Program-made: the position numbers and the translations under genes
DNA from: Prinia subflava
Lineage: Eukaryota > Chordata > Aves > Passeriformes > Cisticolidae
NCBI RefSeq assembly: GCF_021018805.1
Contig: NW_026960607.1
Coordinates: forward strand, 4,156,501 to 4,220,500
DNA length: 64,000 nucleotides
Reading direction: 5' to 3'
Shown: positions 1 to 10,509 of the stretch, piece after piece
Position numbering within the stretch: position 1 is the stretch's first letter
Layout of the letters: every line of letters starts with the position of its first letter
Notes under the pieces: generated by a model
What the model saw: the letters and a program-made list of their open reading frames with translations, nothing else
Told to the model about the DNA's origin: nothing
The model's database searches: none

Positions 1-298
1 AACCGCCCTGAGGAACATTAAGCAGCAGCCTAAAGGAGCCTCAAAAGAAACTTTGTAACCACTCGAAAAGGAGAACTAAAAGAGGGAAGGGTAACCTGAA
101 GGAAGGTATTTCTCCTTGGTCATACAATCTTAGAACTTACGTCCTGCTGGGAGTAGTGTGGGTTAATCTGGCAAATACCTGGAATTCGGCCGGCAGGGGG
201 GGATAGAGTGCAAAAAAGTGGAGAAATTGATCCAGTGAAACTCCTATTGTGACAAAAAGGGCAACTCAAGCCGTCCAGGGAAAACAACCCAGCAGAAA
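1..298 (+). mobile_element. ERV internal sequence upstream of env-like ORF
   Basis: This stretch is continuous with the env-like ORF and LTR that follow, so I assign it to the internal region of the same class I-like ERV, whose 5' part lies outside the window. All three plus frames are broken by stops. No retroviral motif is recognisable in it, and the assignment rests on position only. Confidence 0.45.
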
Positions 299-1138
299 AT
301 GAAGGAAGGATCAGGAAGGGGGTCCAAGCAACCTGTCCCTGCTGTGAGAAGCACCCAGAAACCAGCCGTTGGTCACAACCCAATGGGCTTTGATACAAAC
401 AGAGGAACTCGTTTGTGGACTTCCCTACTGATCATAAGCTTAACTGTAATACCTACAAAGGGTCATTACAATGAAACTGGACTCAGCCTGGGAATTCCTA
501 GAAAGGACGGTCTTAAAGTTGACATAATGTCCAAAATGGAGCACCCTCAAAAGGGAAATCTGGATACGGGAAGAAAATTGATTAAAAGAAATTCCAGCCC
601 ACAGACCTTGTCTAAAGATTTGTGGCCAGAAATACCCTCTTCTTTCAAGAGTACCCCCTCAGAGGGAACCTTGGAGGGAGCGGTAATCACATGCAACCCG
701 GCTCAAATAGAAGAAGCTGGAATGAGAATCCACGAATTTCTAATCAGTATACAAGTTGAATTAAAAAGACTGCAGAGGTTAATGGGACTGGTGGGAGGCA
801 ACACTCAGAAAAGCCAAACCAATTTAATTTGGACCGAAATAGAAAATTGGACAAATGTGCAGTCAAAAAGGGTGGACTGTCTTATAAAAGGGGAAGAAGA
901 AAATAGGTTAAGCAAGCTAAAGAATCTGGACACCTGTTTTCCAATGTGGGGGTGGATAATAAAAGGGGGAGGAGGGATAATAGGATTATGTGCTATGGGA
1001 ATGGTATGGATCCTGGTAAATCCCAGATTTACCATGAGAATGGGACCTTTTAGAAGTATGAATACAAAGACAAATCAACGAAAAAGGGCGGCTCAGGTTT
1101 TAAAAAGGTTTGAAATACAATTTGGGAAAAGAATGTAA
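299..1138 (+). CDS. Truncated env-like ORF, 279 aa, intact
   Basis: The ORF is uninterrupted and ends about 80 bases before the polypurine tract and LTR, the position of env in a provirus. A hydrophobic segment at about residues 39-52 (LWTSLLIISLTVIP) resembles a signal peptide, followed by an NET glycosylation sequon near residue 58. A second hydrophobic, glycine-rich segment at about 219-241 resembles a membrane anchor, and a basic tail of about 37 residues follows. The middle is hydrophilic with helical stretches. The protein is far shorter than a usual retroviral Env, and no furin site or fusion peptide is visible, so most of the surface subunit seems to be missing. The leader, including a (H/N)ETGLSL motif, recurs in the minus-strand ORF at 4485-4751, which shows it is an ERV family feature. 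Whether it is expressed cannot be told. An alternative is a distinct accessory protein rather than a deleted Env. Confidence 0.6.
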   Translation: MKEGSGRGSKQPVPAVRSTQKPAVGHNPMGFDTNRGTRLWTSLLIISLTVIPTKGHYNETGLSLGIPRKDGLKVDIMSKMEHPQKGNLDTGRKLIKRNSSPQTLSKDLWPEIPSSFKSTPSEGTLEGAVITCNPAQIEEAGMRIHEFLISIQVELKRLQRLMGLVGGNTQKSQTNLIWTEIENWTNVQSKRVDCLIKGEEENRLSKLKNLDTCFPMWGWIIKGGGGIIGLCAMGMVWILVNPRFTMRMGPFRSMNTKTNQRKRAAQVLKRFEIQFGKRM

Positions 1139-1205
1139 ATAAACAGTGATAGAGGAAAACAATTAGGCTAAATACAAAACATGAATTAAAATAGTTGACA
1201 AAAGA

Positions 1206-1221
1206 AAAGAAATGGGGGAAT
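1206..1221 (+). promoter_or_regulatory. Polypurine tract of the ERV ending at 1881
   Basis: A purine run (AAAAGAAATGGGGGAAT) lies directly before the LTR start TGTGGAAAA. This is the expected primer for plus-strand DNA synthesis and fixes the U3 boundary. Confidence 0.7.
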
Positions 1222-1881
1222 TGTGGAAAATAGGGTTATTTAATTCATGTTCTATAAATAATTATAGATTGGAAACTGTGATATATTGTATAAAGGTATG
1301 TGTGTCTGCTCAACCCACGTGTTTCACGGACTTCTGTAAAGCACCTCTCCTGATCTCCCTGGTCCAAAAATAGAAGGTGAGAACACGAGGCACTGATGAC
1401 CTACCCCTGTCTACGTGCAGCTAAAATCACCGGGACTCCCACCGATCAAACGCTACGTGCCAACAGGATCATCACCCACTTCTACTCAAAGCAAGGACTA
1501 ACTCTGGACATTAGCACTTGAATGTGCCAGGGGACCCTTTCGGGATTTAGTATAAACAAAGTTAATGGCCGGTGCTTAGTGAAACAATGGGAGAAAGGTT
1601 GCCGAGGGGGAAGTTAAGGGTATTTAAGTTAAGCCTTTAGATGGGCAAAGCGTGAACCCAGCTAGAGACACCGACTGCCAGGTTCTGTGTCTCTGGGGTC
1701 ACCCTTGGCTCAACTTTTCCCGGTAGAAATTCTGTCAAGTAAGTGTCGCTGTTTGTGGGGTTCGTATTGTTTTGTTTTTATTGTTTAAAATTGTTATAAT
1801 TTGATTCCAAATTTTGTGATTTGAATTTTAATAAACCAAATTATTGAATTTGGCAATAAATTTGTCCTGGCGTTTATAACA
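1222..1881 (+). mobile_element. 3' LTR of class I-like ERV (LTR family B)
   Basis: The LTR is 660 bp and begins TGTGG after the polypurine tract and ends TTTATAACA. A TATA-like TATTTAAG at 1621-1628 predicts a cap site near 1655-1665, where the sequence reads AGCTAGAGAC. An AATAAA lies in the AT-rich stretch near 1830. The R-U5 part (about 1660-1881) recurs almost unchanged, in inverted orientation, at 24464-24685 and 25903-26115. The 5' partner lies outside the window, so the TSD cannot be tested. Confidence 0.8.
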
Positions 1882-3530
1882 GTTTATATAACATCACTTT
1901 TTGGTAATGGCCACTGCATTAATTTTTTTTAAATATAATTGCATATTCTCTGTTTTGCAACCTACTGAACTTTTTTTTGGTTGATTGTATTTGTTGGTGG
2001 TTTTTAGGGGTTTTGTTAATGGTCAACATAGACAACCAGTTCAGACAAAAGAACAATAGCAGATGAAAGTCAATGACACTCCAAAAAGAGTCTAAAGGCA
2101 GGAAAACAATTTCAACCAAGAAAGTTAACCACTGAAACTCTAAGACTTCTGGAAATCACCACCATTTCAGTTATAGAGGTGCAATATTGTCATTGCCATA
2201 GGAAGTGTCCAGCTTGAGTGGAGCTATGGTTGCTCTCAGCCTCCTTTCAGTGAGCTGTCCTTGCTCAGTAAGGCATCTATGGCATATATTCAAGGGCTGG
2301 TTGCTGAAGAGAGATCAGTTTAAGCACTTGTTTAACACCTGTCCTGTATGAGGACTTTCAGTCTGGGTCTGCATTCAGTGATCTGGCTTCCTTTGAAAGG
2401 TTTTGGCCAGTCCTAATTCCCTCCAGTGGCAAAGTTAAGGAGGCATTGTATAAACTTGTCAAAATAAAATAGCTGACACAGTTTTTTATGGAAGACCTCT
2501 TTAAGGTCTCTGCACCTTTCAGGTGGCCACTCTCCTGGTAAGTAATGCTTTCAAGTTAGGGAATAGGGTTCTGTGAAGAGAAGCAGTGACAGAGGAGCTT
2601 AAATTGAAAAAGCTATACCACAGACTGCATGGGCCTTAACTCCTTTCTGAGGAAAGAGGGGACTGTTCAGTATATTTGTTATCTACAGCCAGTGAAGCCA
2701 AGCAAATAAGTACTAATGCTTTATAAGTGGGACCACCCGTCACCAAAACACCAACAGCTACCTTCCTGAAATACTACTGCTTTTTAGATATCCACCTGAA
2801 GAAAACCAAATACTTTAAAAGCAAACCACACACAAATATGCATTGCTCACAGCAGGAGGCATGGACAACTACTTTCCATACAATGGGACATTGATCAAGA
2901 CACATAATGTTAAAAAACTAGTTGAGAATTGCCATTCATATTCCCCCTGCACATTTCATGTCCTTTCCCACTTACAAAATCAGTAAAAGATACTTGGGAA
3001 GAGGAAGAGAAGTGTAAGAAGAGATGCTTGGAATGCAAAAGACAGAAATTGATGGAAGGAGAGAACTAAACCACACATAGCCATTTTTTTGCCAAAAGAA
3101 GGAGGAAACAAACAAATAAAAAATTAAAAAAATTTAGAGAATTTGGTGACTGCTAAAGAATGAGGCGATGTTTTACTTTCTTCAAGCACTGAACTTCCTG
3201 CACTATGAATGAGCAGCAGTGGATGCTGATGTCTACACCAGGTTTTCCTGCATGCAGAATGTGTCCATAGATTGCTTTTCAGGAGGGAAGTAATTTCTTC
3301 TTCTGCCTCAATTTTTCTTTATTTTTATAGTGATTTTTTTCCTCTGCTAGAATTTCTTCCTGCATGTTTTTTAGTGTTGCTGAGCATGTGTTCTTGGACT
3401 TGTTTGGTTTTGTTCATGTGACAAAAAAAAAAGCTATTGTACTTGCCAGTTGTGCCTTCTGGCAGTGTTGGCAAGGAAATGTTATGCCTGTCTGAAACTC
3501 ACTTATGAAAAGCAAACCAAAGTGGCACAA
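1882..3530. other. Intergenic, no gene recognised
   Basis: AT-rich sequence with short A and T runs. No coding potential, RNA gene or recognisable repeat family was seen. Confidence 0.5.
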
Positions 3531-4220
3531 TGTTATAAATGCCAATCCAGTTTGCCAATTGAAATATAATTTGATTTATTAAAAAAATCAAATTACAGAA
3601 TTTTGGTAAAACCAACAAGCAGAGTTACAGTGACGATAACCCAGGATTGTCAAAGGGTGAACGGGAAGCAGCCCCTATTGCACTGCAGTCCCACAAAGTT
3701 CACAAATTGGCCCCGTCTGGGGTCCAGGTTTTATACAGTTTATTTTGCCCCTGGCATAAGATTTCCCCACAGTTCTTTGTTTTCTTGGGATAGTTATTCG
3801 AATGCATTGCCGTTGTTGGTCAGCTGAATGGGGCTTCCAATGGGAGGGAGATGTGTCAATTTCTTTTCTCCGGTGGGTGAATGGAAGACAAAATTTTGAA
3901 TGGACAGACGTTCTCCTCCGGTGATCAGTGTGATGGTGAAGCTCTGATGGCTCTGCTGCTTTTGGGAGGAGAACTGATTGCTTATCTTAATGTATCTTCC
4001 TTTCTGATGCCAATGACAGCGTCTCCAGTTCCCGATATTTCATTGTTTCCCCCTAAAAGGTGGTTTCTGGGTGTTGCCTGCCTCGGAATTCATCAATTCC
4101 GTGGCTGGCTGGAACTAAGGTTACATTCTACATAACATATTTACAGTTTGCATTTAGCAAAACATGATTTAACATACTATAATCCATAAAAACACGAATT
4201 AACATACCATATCTACCACA
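3531..4220 (-). mobile_element. LTR of degraded class I ERV (minus orientation)
   Basis: Read on the minus strand, this 690-bp segment starts TGTGGTAGAT and ends GGCATTTATAACA. It has a TATA box (TATAAAA, about 3728-3736) preceded by AATAAACTG, and an AATAAA near 3575. A CCAT/CAGCTGACC-type U3 block is shared with the plus-strand LTR ending at 10509. A polypurine tract of 11 G follows at its U3 side (4223-4236), which marks it as the 3' LTR of the minus-strand element. No TSD matching the far end at 10509 was found. Confidence 0.75.
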
Positions 4221-4238
4221 ATCCCCCCCCCCCTTTCA
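4221..4238 (-). promoter_or_regulatory. Polypurine tract next to LTR 3531-4220
   Basis: The minus strand reads TTGAAAGGGGGGGGGGGAT, a long G-rich purine tract immediately upstream of the LTR TGTGG start. It is consistent with the plus-strand primer site of the provirus. Confidence 0.65.
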
Positions 4239-4484
4239 ATTTTAACATTTAATTCGTGTTCCCATTAATCCCAACAGTTTCTTTGTCATTGATTTCACAA
4301 ACAAACTTCAATTAGCTCCCTCCCTTTTCTTTATCCATTCCCAAATACCCATTTCCTCTGTGTACCCTATTTTGGAAGTAGGTTTTCCTGAGGGAGGGGG
4401 AGCAAATCTGACCAGCGATCCCTAGACAGCACCTGTTCGTTTGCTTGGTTTTTGGTTACCTCAATCCCTTGGCCCCGAGTGCCC

Positions 4485-4751
4485 TTAAAGTGACAGTTTA
4501 ATATTCCCTGAGTGTACGAAGCTTGGGTTTTTGTCTTGTCCATGGCAGGGTGGCCTTAAGCTAAGCCCAGTTTCATGGAGCTGGCCCATTATCGGGCACA
4601 CAGCTTGGCCCAGATTCACTAGAGTGATCCACAGATGTACCCCTCTGTCTATGCCATCATCTGTTGGGTTGCTGCCAACGACATGGTAAACCATCATCTT
4701 CTCGACAGCAAGGGTTCTCTGCCCTGATCCTCTGTGTGGTTCGAGCTGCAT
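4485..4751 (-). pseudogene. env leader fragment, 88 aa
   Basis: This minus ORF carries a hydrophobic segment (LWITLVNLGQAV) followed by HETGLSL. It matches in order and spacing the leader of the env-like ORF at 299-1138 (LWTSLLIISL... NETGLSL). It stops soon after, and no surface or transmembrane subunit follows before the LTR. It overlaps the Cys-rich ORF at 4657-5115 in another frame. I read it as the remnant start of env in the minus-strand class I ERV. Confidence 0.5.
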
Positions 4752-5115
4752 ATCTCCTTTTGAAGGCCCCCCACTGAGATAGTTTTACTGGCTCCACTTC
4801 ACAAGGTACTTTATTTGTCCGCCGGCACTCAGTAGCCAAAACCTGGGCCCTCGAATTCAGTTTTCCCCTTAACCCACTTTGATACAACAAATACCACCCA
4901 GGAGAATCTATCAATCCCAGACGAGTGGCGCTTTCTAAGAACCGCATAGTCAAGATTTGTTCCTCTCCAAAACATTTCCGACACAATCCCGACGGTCTCC
5001 ACCCCCATTTGCAGTGAACCACCCAAAACTCTAGACAATAGTTACACTTAAAATGGATATAGGGATTGCAGGGACACCCCGGTTCTGGGCAGCGAATTGA
5101 AGCCTCCTCTGCCAT
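4657..5115 (-). CDS. Cys-rich ORF, 152 aa, unknown, inside ERV
   Basis: An uninterrupted minus ORF lies between the pol remnants and the LTR of the minus-strand class I ERV. The first about 50 residues hold eight cysteines and a histidine in a zinc-ribbon-like pattern (CPEPGCPC, then H..CNYC, then CKWGW, then CRKC). The C-terminal half is basic (KRRYAARTTQRIR). No known retroviral protein is recognised; it does not look like a nucleocapsid knuckle (C-x2-C-x4-H-x4-C). It could be a viral accessory gene, a captured host fragment, or env-region sequence open in this frame by chance. The 3' part overlaps the env leader ORF. Confidence 0.4.
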   Translation of the reverse strand: MAEEASIRCPEPGCPCNPYIHFKCNYCLEFWVVHCKWGWRPSGLCRKCFGEEQILTMRFLESATRLGLIDSPGWYLLYQSGLRGKLNSRAQVLATECRRTNKVPCEVEPVKLSQWGAFKRRYAARTTQRIRAENPCCREDDGLPCRWQQPNR

Positions 5116-5280
5116 CTGTCTCCTTGGTGAGGTTCAGTCTTCTAATCTTCGGGGGAGAAGGTGACTCTCTGTTCCCATGAGATTCTCCTAGCTAGCTGAG
5201 GGTTTCATATTAAGTAGAAGTTTGTACCTTCTCACGCTCTTTTCATGTAAACACTAGCCATGTTCCATAAACATAGCCAT

Positions 5281-5725
5281 TGTTTTCACATTCCATGCTG
5301 GGACAAACAAGACTGTGTGACAGTCTGTTAGCATAGGAAAACATATAACCACACGAAGGCGATCATATGCGGTTCTTTATTTGAGCGCGCGGGTCACAGG
5401 GGCATACAGTGCCCAAATCTTGTGCCCAAGAATACAGAGTTGATTTGTGATTTTTATAGTTTAAATTATACACGTTAACTAACCTCCACCCCTAGATACT
5501 GATTATCCTATTCCTTAGTTACTATCTTAAATCATACCTACGCTTCTACCCTGATCCACACTTGATTTGGTTAAAACAATGCTTCTCAATTATCCCCTGA
5601 GTTGCAGTCACACTTGATTCGGTCATTACAATGGCATGGAGCTGGTTGCAGAAGCTGACGCTTGTTCCAAAGCCGAGCTGCGTCAAGTTCCAGTTGTACG
5701 TTCTCTACTTTCCTCCCCCCACACA
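5281..5725 (-). mobile_element. Probable LTR inserted between pol and env remnants
   Basis: On the minus strand the segment starts TGTGTGGGGGGAGG and ends TGTGAAAACA. It has a CTATAAAAATC TATA box (about 5452-5460) and AATAAAGAACC downstream (about 5374-5380), the order and spacing of U3-R-U5. The sequence differs from the flanking LTR families. No TSD was found, so the exact ends are uncertain. Confidence 0.45.
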
Positions 5726-6160
5726 TACCTCAACTTAACCCCGTGGTTAACTTATACAGAAATTATATTTTTTTAACCCTCCACCATGAGGTCCCCTTGA
5801 CCAATGGGTCGAGAGGTGGGACTGTTAACAGTCCAATCCATGGGCATCTTGCTAGAAGTATATAATAGGAAGAATAAACAAAGGTCAACATTCATCTGTC
5901 CTGCTGCTCTCATGAACTCAGAACTCTGTCTCCGAGTGTCCTTCTGGCTAGGCTCGTGGTGATAACTCTCTGATTTCCTCTTTGGGGGCATGAGTCCACC
6001 TCTTCTTGGATATCCTCACAGTCGTACCTGTCGTGAGGGGTACAAGAAAAGGACCCTCTCAATGAGGGGTTAAAAACACATCTTTCCAACTCTTAGCGAA
6101 CCCCCCAAAGGGGTGCTTTTTATAGTGATCCTCTTCTTGATTCCTGTAAACCTTCATTAA
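5726..6160. other. ERV-derived spacer with plus-strand LTR-like signals
   Basis: The segment lies between the probable minus LTR and the pol remnants. On the plus strand it has a CCAAT-type box, TATATAAT at 5859-5866 and AATAAA at 5873-5878, so it may hold a second LTR pointing away from the first. Boundaries are not defined and no ORF is convincing. Confidence 0.3.
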
Positions 6161-6840
6161 TTGCTACCAGGTAAAGCTCAATTTGTAAATCATTTTTATC
6201 TAGGGTGCCTTGTAGGCAGCTCTGATTCTGATAGATTAACAATTTTTAAGGTGAACAAGACCTCCTTATTTATATCATTAAATCTGGACAACTGTACCTT
6301 GAGGGTTCTTATGCATTCATCCCGTTCCCCTGGGACCTTGGGGTTATCGCAGAGTAGTCACATGCACAACTGTTACCACATCGGGTTCTATAGCAGCCCA
6401 GCCTCTTTCTGCCAGTACTGGCCATCCCTCTTTCCTCCTAAAAGTGAACCACCCCATATGCTTACCGAGAATCTATGGAAACTCTTCCTTGCCTATTTTC
6501 TTTTTCTATTTAATGCCTGCTTAAACTCACACTTCTATGCTGACCAACAGGCATTCCATAGTCCTGATCCAACTGCTTTCCTTGATTTTTCATCTGCTGT
6601 CACCTATTTTCTTTCTCCTTTTCCCTTTTTAACCCTTGCCTTACACCTCCTGTGTTGCCAGCTTATAAATTCCTTTTTGCATCCTAAAGATAGCATTTCC
6701 CTCTCATCAGGTAGCCTCCATTTACCCTCCTCCCATCTGCCCCTCAGCTTCATCTATTTCCCTTTTGGGGACAACCGGGAAGGACATTCCGGGGCATTTT
6801 CTCTCTGAGTCTCCGGGGCGCTTACCATTTAAAAGAACTA
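6161..6840 (-). pseudogene. Degenerate 3' pol region of class I ERV
   Basis: This continues the minus-strand element past RNase H, where integrase would be expected. Short fragments are open in different frames, but no HHCC or DDE integrase motif could be followed. The plus-strand ORF across it is a shadow. It is assigned by position only. Confidence 0.35.
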
Positions 6841-8470
6841 CCCTCTTTGTCTTCTGATCAGCTAAATTGTTTTTCCCTACTTCTGAATTGAGTCCCTGAT
6901 TGATATCCCTTCGCATGCGCGGTGGCAACTGCTTCAGATCCCCTTGCCACTTTCAAAATTTGCTTAATAATGCCTAATAAATCAGTCCCTTTTCTTTTTA
7001 CTTATCAATCCTTATTTTTCCCAAATTGTTCTAAAGCTATGTACCATCCCAAATGAAAAAAATGGTGCCTTGTTTTTCCTTTTAGTCTCTTCAATGCCTG
7101 TAAGACTGCATATAGTTAGCAGGCTTGTGCTGACCAGCCAGCACTTCAACGGTCCTGATTCAGTCACTTCTCCAGTTTCCTCATCTATTACCAGGTACCC
7201 TGACTCCCTTTTCCCTTCTATTACTCTTGCAGAACCATCTACAAACCATTTCTCACCCTCTTTCAGCTCTTCATCCTCTAAGTCTGGTTGTATTTCGTTT
7301 CTGCAATTCCACTACCCCCAAGCAATCATGGTTACATTTCTCCGCTATTTCCCAAGACAGAAACTGGGTGGGGTTTCTGACTGCCGCAGTCCGCAACCCC
7401 CAACTCAGGGGAAAGCATCAAAAATAGCTAAATATTTCAACAACCTAGCGTCCATGAGCCACTCATCCGCTTTCCATCGGAGGTTACTCCTAAAGTTATG
7501 CAGAGTATGTACCACCAAAAGTGCCCCAAATGTAATCCTTTTTGCTTCCTCCATCATCAATGCCACAGCCACTACTGCCTGCAGACAAGTCAGCTAGCCT
7601 CGGCTCACAGGGTCCAACAGCTTTTTATACAAATCCCATCAATTTCCTGATCTCTGCCTAGTCTTGTGTGGACATTCCATGCACTATGTGATTGCTAGCA
7701 TCCACAAACAACTGGAATTGCTTCCTTATATCTAGAAGACTTAGAACAGGAGCGCTGACCAGGGTTCCTTTCAATTCCCCAAACCTCCTTGTGTCCTGAC
7801 CACTCTACTCTGTCCGCGGTTAATTTCTCATCCACACAGAAAAAAATCTTCACTTTCTCACTATAGCCTCCAATCCACTGTCTACGGTGTCTCAAAGCTC
7901 CTAATAACTAACTTCCCTCTTTGATCTCGGGTGTGGTAATGAAATGATTCCTGCGATACAGTCCAGATCTAATTTCTCTTGTGAGCCATTGTCCCAAGTA
8001 TTCTGCCTCCTGCTCCGCAAACTGTAGCTGGGACTTGGGCATGTTCAACCTCTTTCTCCCTCTCTGATCTGGCAACTAACAAATCGTCCACGTGCTGCAA
8101 AAGCTTAGTTCCTTCCACCAGGATAAGCCGACTTAAAAGTTGTGCCAAGGCTTGCCCAAACCATTTTGGGGAATGGTAAAAATCCTTGGAGCATAGATAT
8201 TAAATGAAGCTGTTGCCTTCTAGGGACCTCAGGATTTTTCCAATGGGACACAAAAATCTCAACTGTCCCCTGCCAGGGGATAAAAGCACCTTTAAAACTA
8301 ACTACACCATACCAGGGGTTCTCAGGGGAAATCTAATTCAGGAGGGTGTACGGATTTGCCACCACCGGGAAAATAGTTTTGTCCACTGACTCACAACCCA
8401 CAGATCTTGTACCAATCTAAAGTTCCCATCTGGTTTCCTTACGGCCAGAATTTGGGGGTGTTATATTTTG
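6841..8470 (-). pseudogene. Class I (gamma-like) pol remnant: RT and RNase H
   Basis: Reading from high to low coordinates, the minus strand shows an RT entry region (KFWP, a TAA stop, then GNQMGTLDW and ANPYTLL near 8350-8460). Next come a QGFYHSPKWFGQALAQLL block near 8130-8180 and the RT active site as LLQHVDDLL at 8078-8104. The usual Y/F of YVDD is H. RNase H remnants follow, ending near 6850 with a GKNNLADQK block. Frames change repeatedly and several stops are present, so no polymerase can be made. The QGF.HSP and VDDLL wording fits class I ERVs. Confidence 0.65.
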
Positions 8471-8695
8471 GCATGCATGGCTCTAGAATTCTCCTTTTCC
8501 ACCAAATCACTGACCACAAGGTTCAATCCTTAGCTATTTCTCATTTTTCTCTTTTTCCTGAGTCCTCTTTCTAATTGGCAAAAGAAATGGGCTCTTCTGA
8601 ATATTACAGTACTGCCAAAAAGAACATTTCCTCCTTACTCCCTTCTCTTCTATCGATCCTCCAAACCAGAGTCCTTCCTCTGCCCTTTTCCTCCC

Positions 8696-9205
8696 TCAGC
8701 TGACACATGTGAACTCTTTTCCCAATCTGGCTCTTGTGAGTACCAACACCACCACTCTTTTTCTAAAGCATACCAATTTACCTCCGATACCACGAACATT
8801 CCTGACTCCTGTGTCTAACATAAAGGGAATCCTTCTCTTGTGCGGTCCCAGTTTCAGTTCTCCTATGGGTTGCTTCAAGACTTTTCCTTCCAAGGTGAAG
8901 GGTTTAAAATATCTTCCTTTCTCATAAGGGGATGCCTTTTCACCCCCAGTTCCCTTTGGACAGCTCTTTCTAATGCACACTTTGTTATCATCCTGGTCCC
9001 ACCCTGAATTCCTTTCTGGTTTTCTTGGACCTTTCCCAAAGGTCCGAGTACCTGCGGTAGCTCCAGTCAGGGGGTGCGGATTTAAGTTATTCTTCCCACC
9101 TTCCCTTTTCTTCTTATTATTTTCTTTTTTCTTAAAAGTTTGCATCAGGGGCTGGGACATGGAGTTGGTATGAGTATGTTGTCCGGGACTGAAAAAGGGA
9201 ATCAT
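8696..9205 (-). pseudogene. gag C-terminus and protease remnant
   Basis: This 169-codon minus ORF has a lysine-rich stretch (residues about 24-40), then CIRKSCP, which may be a decayed nucleocapsid knuckle. The protease core follows with PFMLDTG at residues 128-133; Asp131 would be the catalytic residue. The second half of the protease is not clear and the ORF drifts out of frame. It lies between the gag matrix fragment and RT, as in gag-pro-pol. Confidence 0.55.
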
Positions 9206-9241
9206 GTTCCTTTTCGGAGGTCCCTTCGGGTGAGAAGGGGT

Positions 9242-9787
9242 TCAGGGCGGCCGCAGAGCTCTAGGCTTTGCATGGTTCTCGAACAGCTGTGCTGTTGCTG
9301 CCGTCAAGGAGGCCGAGGACGAGGTTGGATCCTGCATGGACCCTGAGGAATGAGTAGGGGTCGGGACAGACAGGAGGTGCGCTATCGGGCAGGGAGAGAA
9401 GGGGCTCCTAAAGGGATCCCGCTTTTTCTTTTCTAGATTGCTCATAGGGTATAATTTAATGCCAGTCCTATTCCACAACAAAGCATATTCCAATTCATCT
9501 GGCTCTCTCCTCTCTTTTTTCTGTACATATAGGTACAGAGCCTCACAAGCCCACTCATCAAAGGTACCGAAAACAGGCCATACCAAATTTGATCTGATCT
9601 CTTTTCCTTCCCAAACTTTCATGCAAAAGTGGACCATCCGATCCCTAGACTTCCTTCCCCTAACCAGGCAATCTTGCCAGCACTGCCACAATCTTCCCAA
9701 GGGGTTTTCCCAAGTGATCCCAGGAGTCATCTCCACAGAGGCTCCTCCTGAAGGGTCTTCCTGATTCCTGCTAAAATATGACCCCAT
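9242..9787 (-). pseudogene. gag matrix fragment of class I ERV
   Basis: The start chosen is the internal ATG at 9787, which gives MGSYFSRNQ, a myristoylation-type N-terminus expected for matrix; the ORF opens 13 codons earlier. The next about 180 residues have a matrix-like TPGITWENPLG and many W, R and K residues. It ends after a Ser/Thr/Pro-rich stretch and is followed directly by nucleocapsid/protease sequence. The capsid is therefore deleted. Confidence 0.55.
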
Positions 9788-9839
9788 CCTTAACAAAAAG
9801 GAAAAATCCCGGGTCACAACTAACAAATTAAACCTAAAT

Positions 9840-10509
9840 CCCCAAGTCAGAAACTTGGTGCCGTTAAACTACTGGCCAATGGGGGACTGTCCCGTGGGGT
9901 TTCCTGTAATGGCAGGCTCTCAAACTATTATGACAAAAAAATTAAGTGGACCTTCACTGGTCCAAGTTGTGCCTTTTGAAATAAATGGTAAAATCATACG
10001 GGACTGGGGGTGGACAGATTGGGGAACTGGAGAATGACCCTTGCCGGGAACTGGGGAATGACCAAATTTACAAGAGAAAAGGAGAGGGGATCTGAGGAAG
10101 ATGGGTCCTCTCCGGAGATGGGATTGCGAACGACCCGCATCTCAATACGTGATTCCCAGAAGTCGCATCCAATATTCATCTCCCCGCGGAAGAATCATTC
10201 AACTGACCAAACGGCGAGGATGAACCTCCATGAATATGAAGGAAAACTGAAAACTGAAGGGACAAAGAAAGCATGAAGTAATGCTCGATCCCACTAAAGA
10301 AACTGTATAAAAACTGGACTCACAGAACCGAAAGTGTGAACAGGGGGAGCTGCGGTGCGATAGAGGCCGTAGCTAAGGTTCACCCAGTGCTGATCCCAGG
10401 ACTCGACACTGATTCTTTGATTGTTGGCTTATCAAAAAATTTGGTCATTGATTTTTCTAAAATTAATAAAATCATTTATTAATTTGGAATTGGTTCGGCA
10501 TTTATTACA
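9840..10509 (+). mobile_element. LTR in opposite orientation to gag-pol next to it
   Basis: On the plus strand there is a TATA box (TATAAAA, 10306-10312), an R region starting near 10335, AATAAA at 10465-10470 and a terminus GGCATTTATTACA at 10509. R-U5 has the same layout as the LTR at 3531-4220 but is clearly diverged, and U3 shares a CATTCAACTGACC block with it. The 5' edge is unclear, somewhere between 9840 and 9950. It sits where the minus-strand gag would need its own 5' LTR, but points the other way. Confidence 0.6.

Noticed and set aside
6161..6808. 215-codon plus-strand ORF
   Set aside because: It lies antisense to the degraded minus-strand pol region and has no recognisable motif. 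Likely a shadow in AT/CT-rich sequence.
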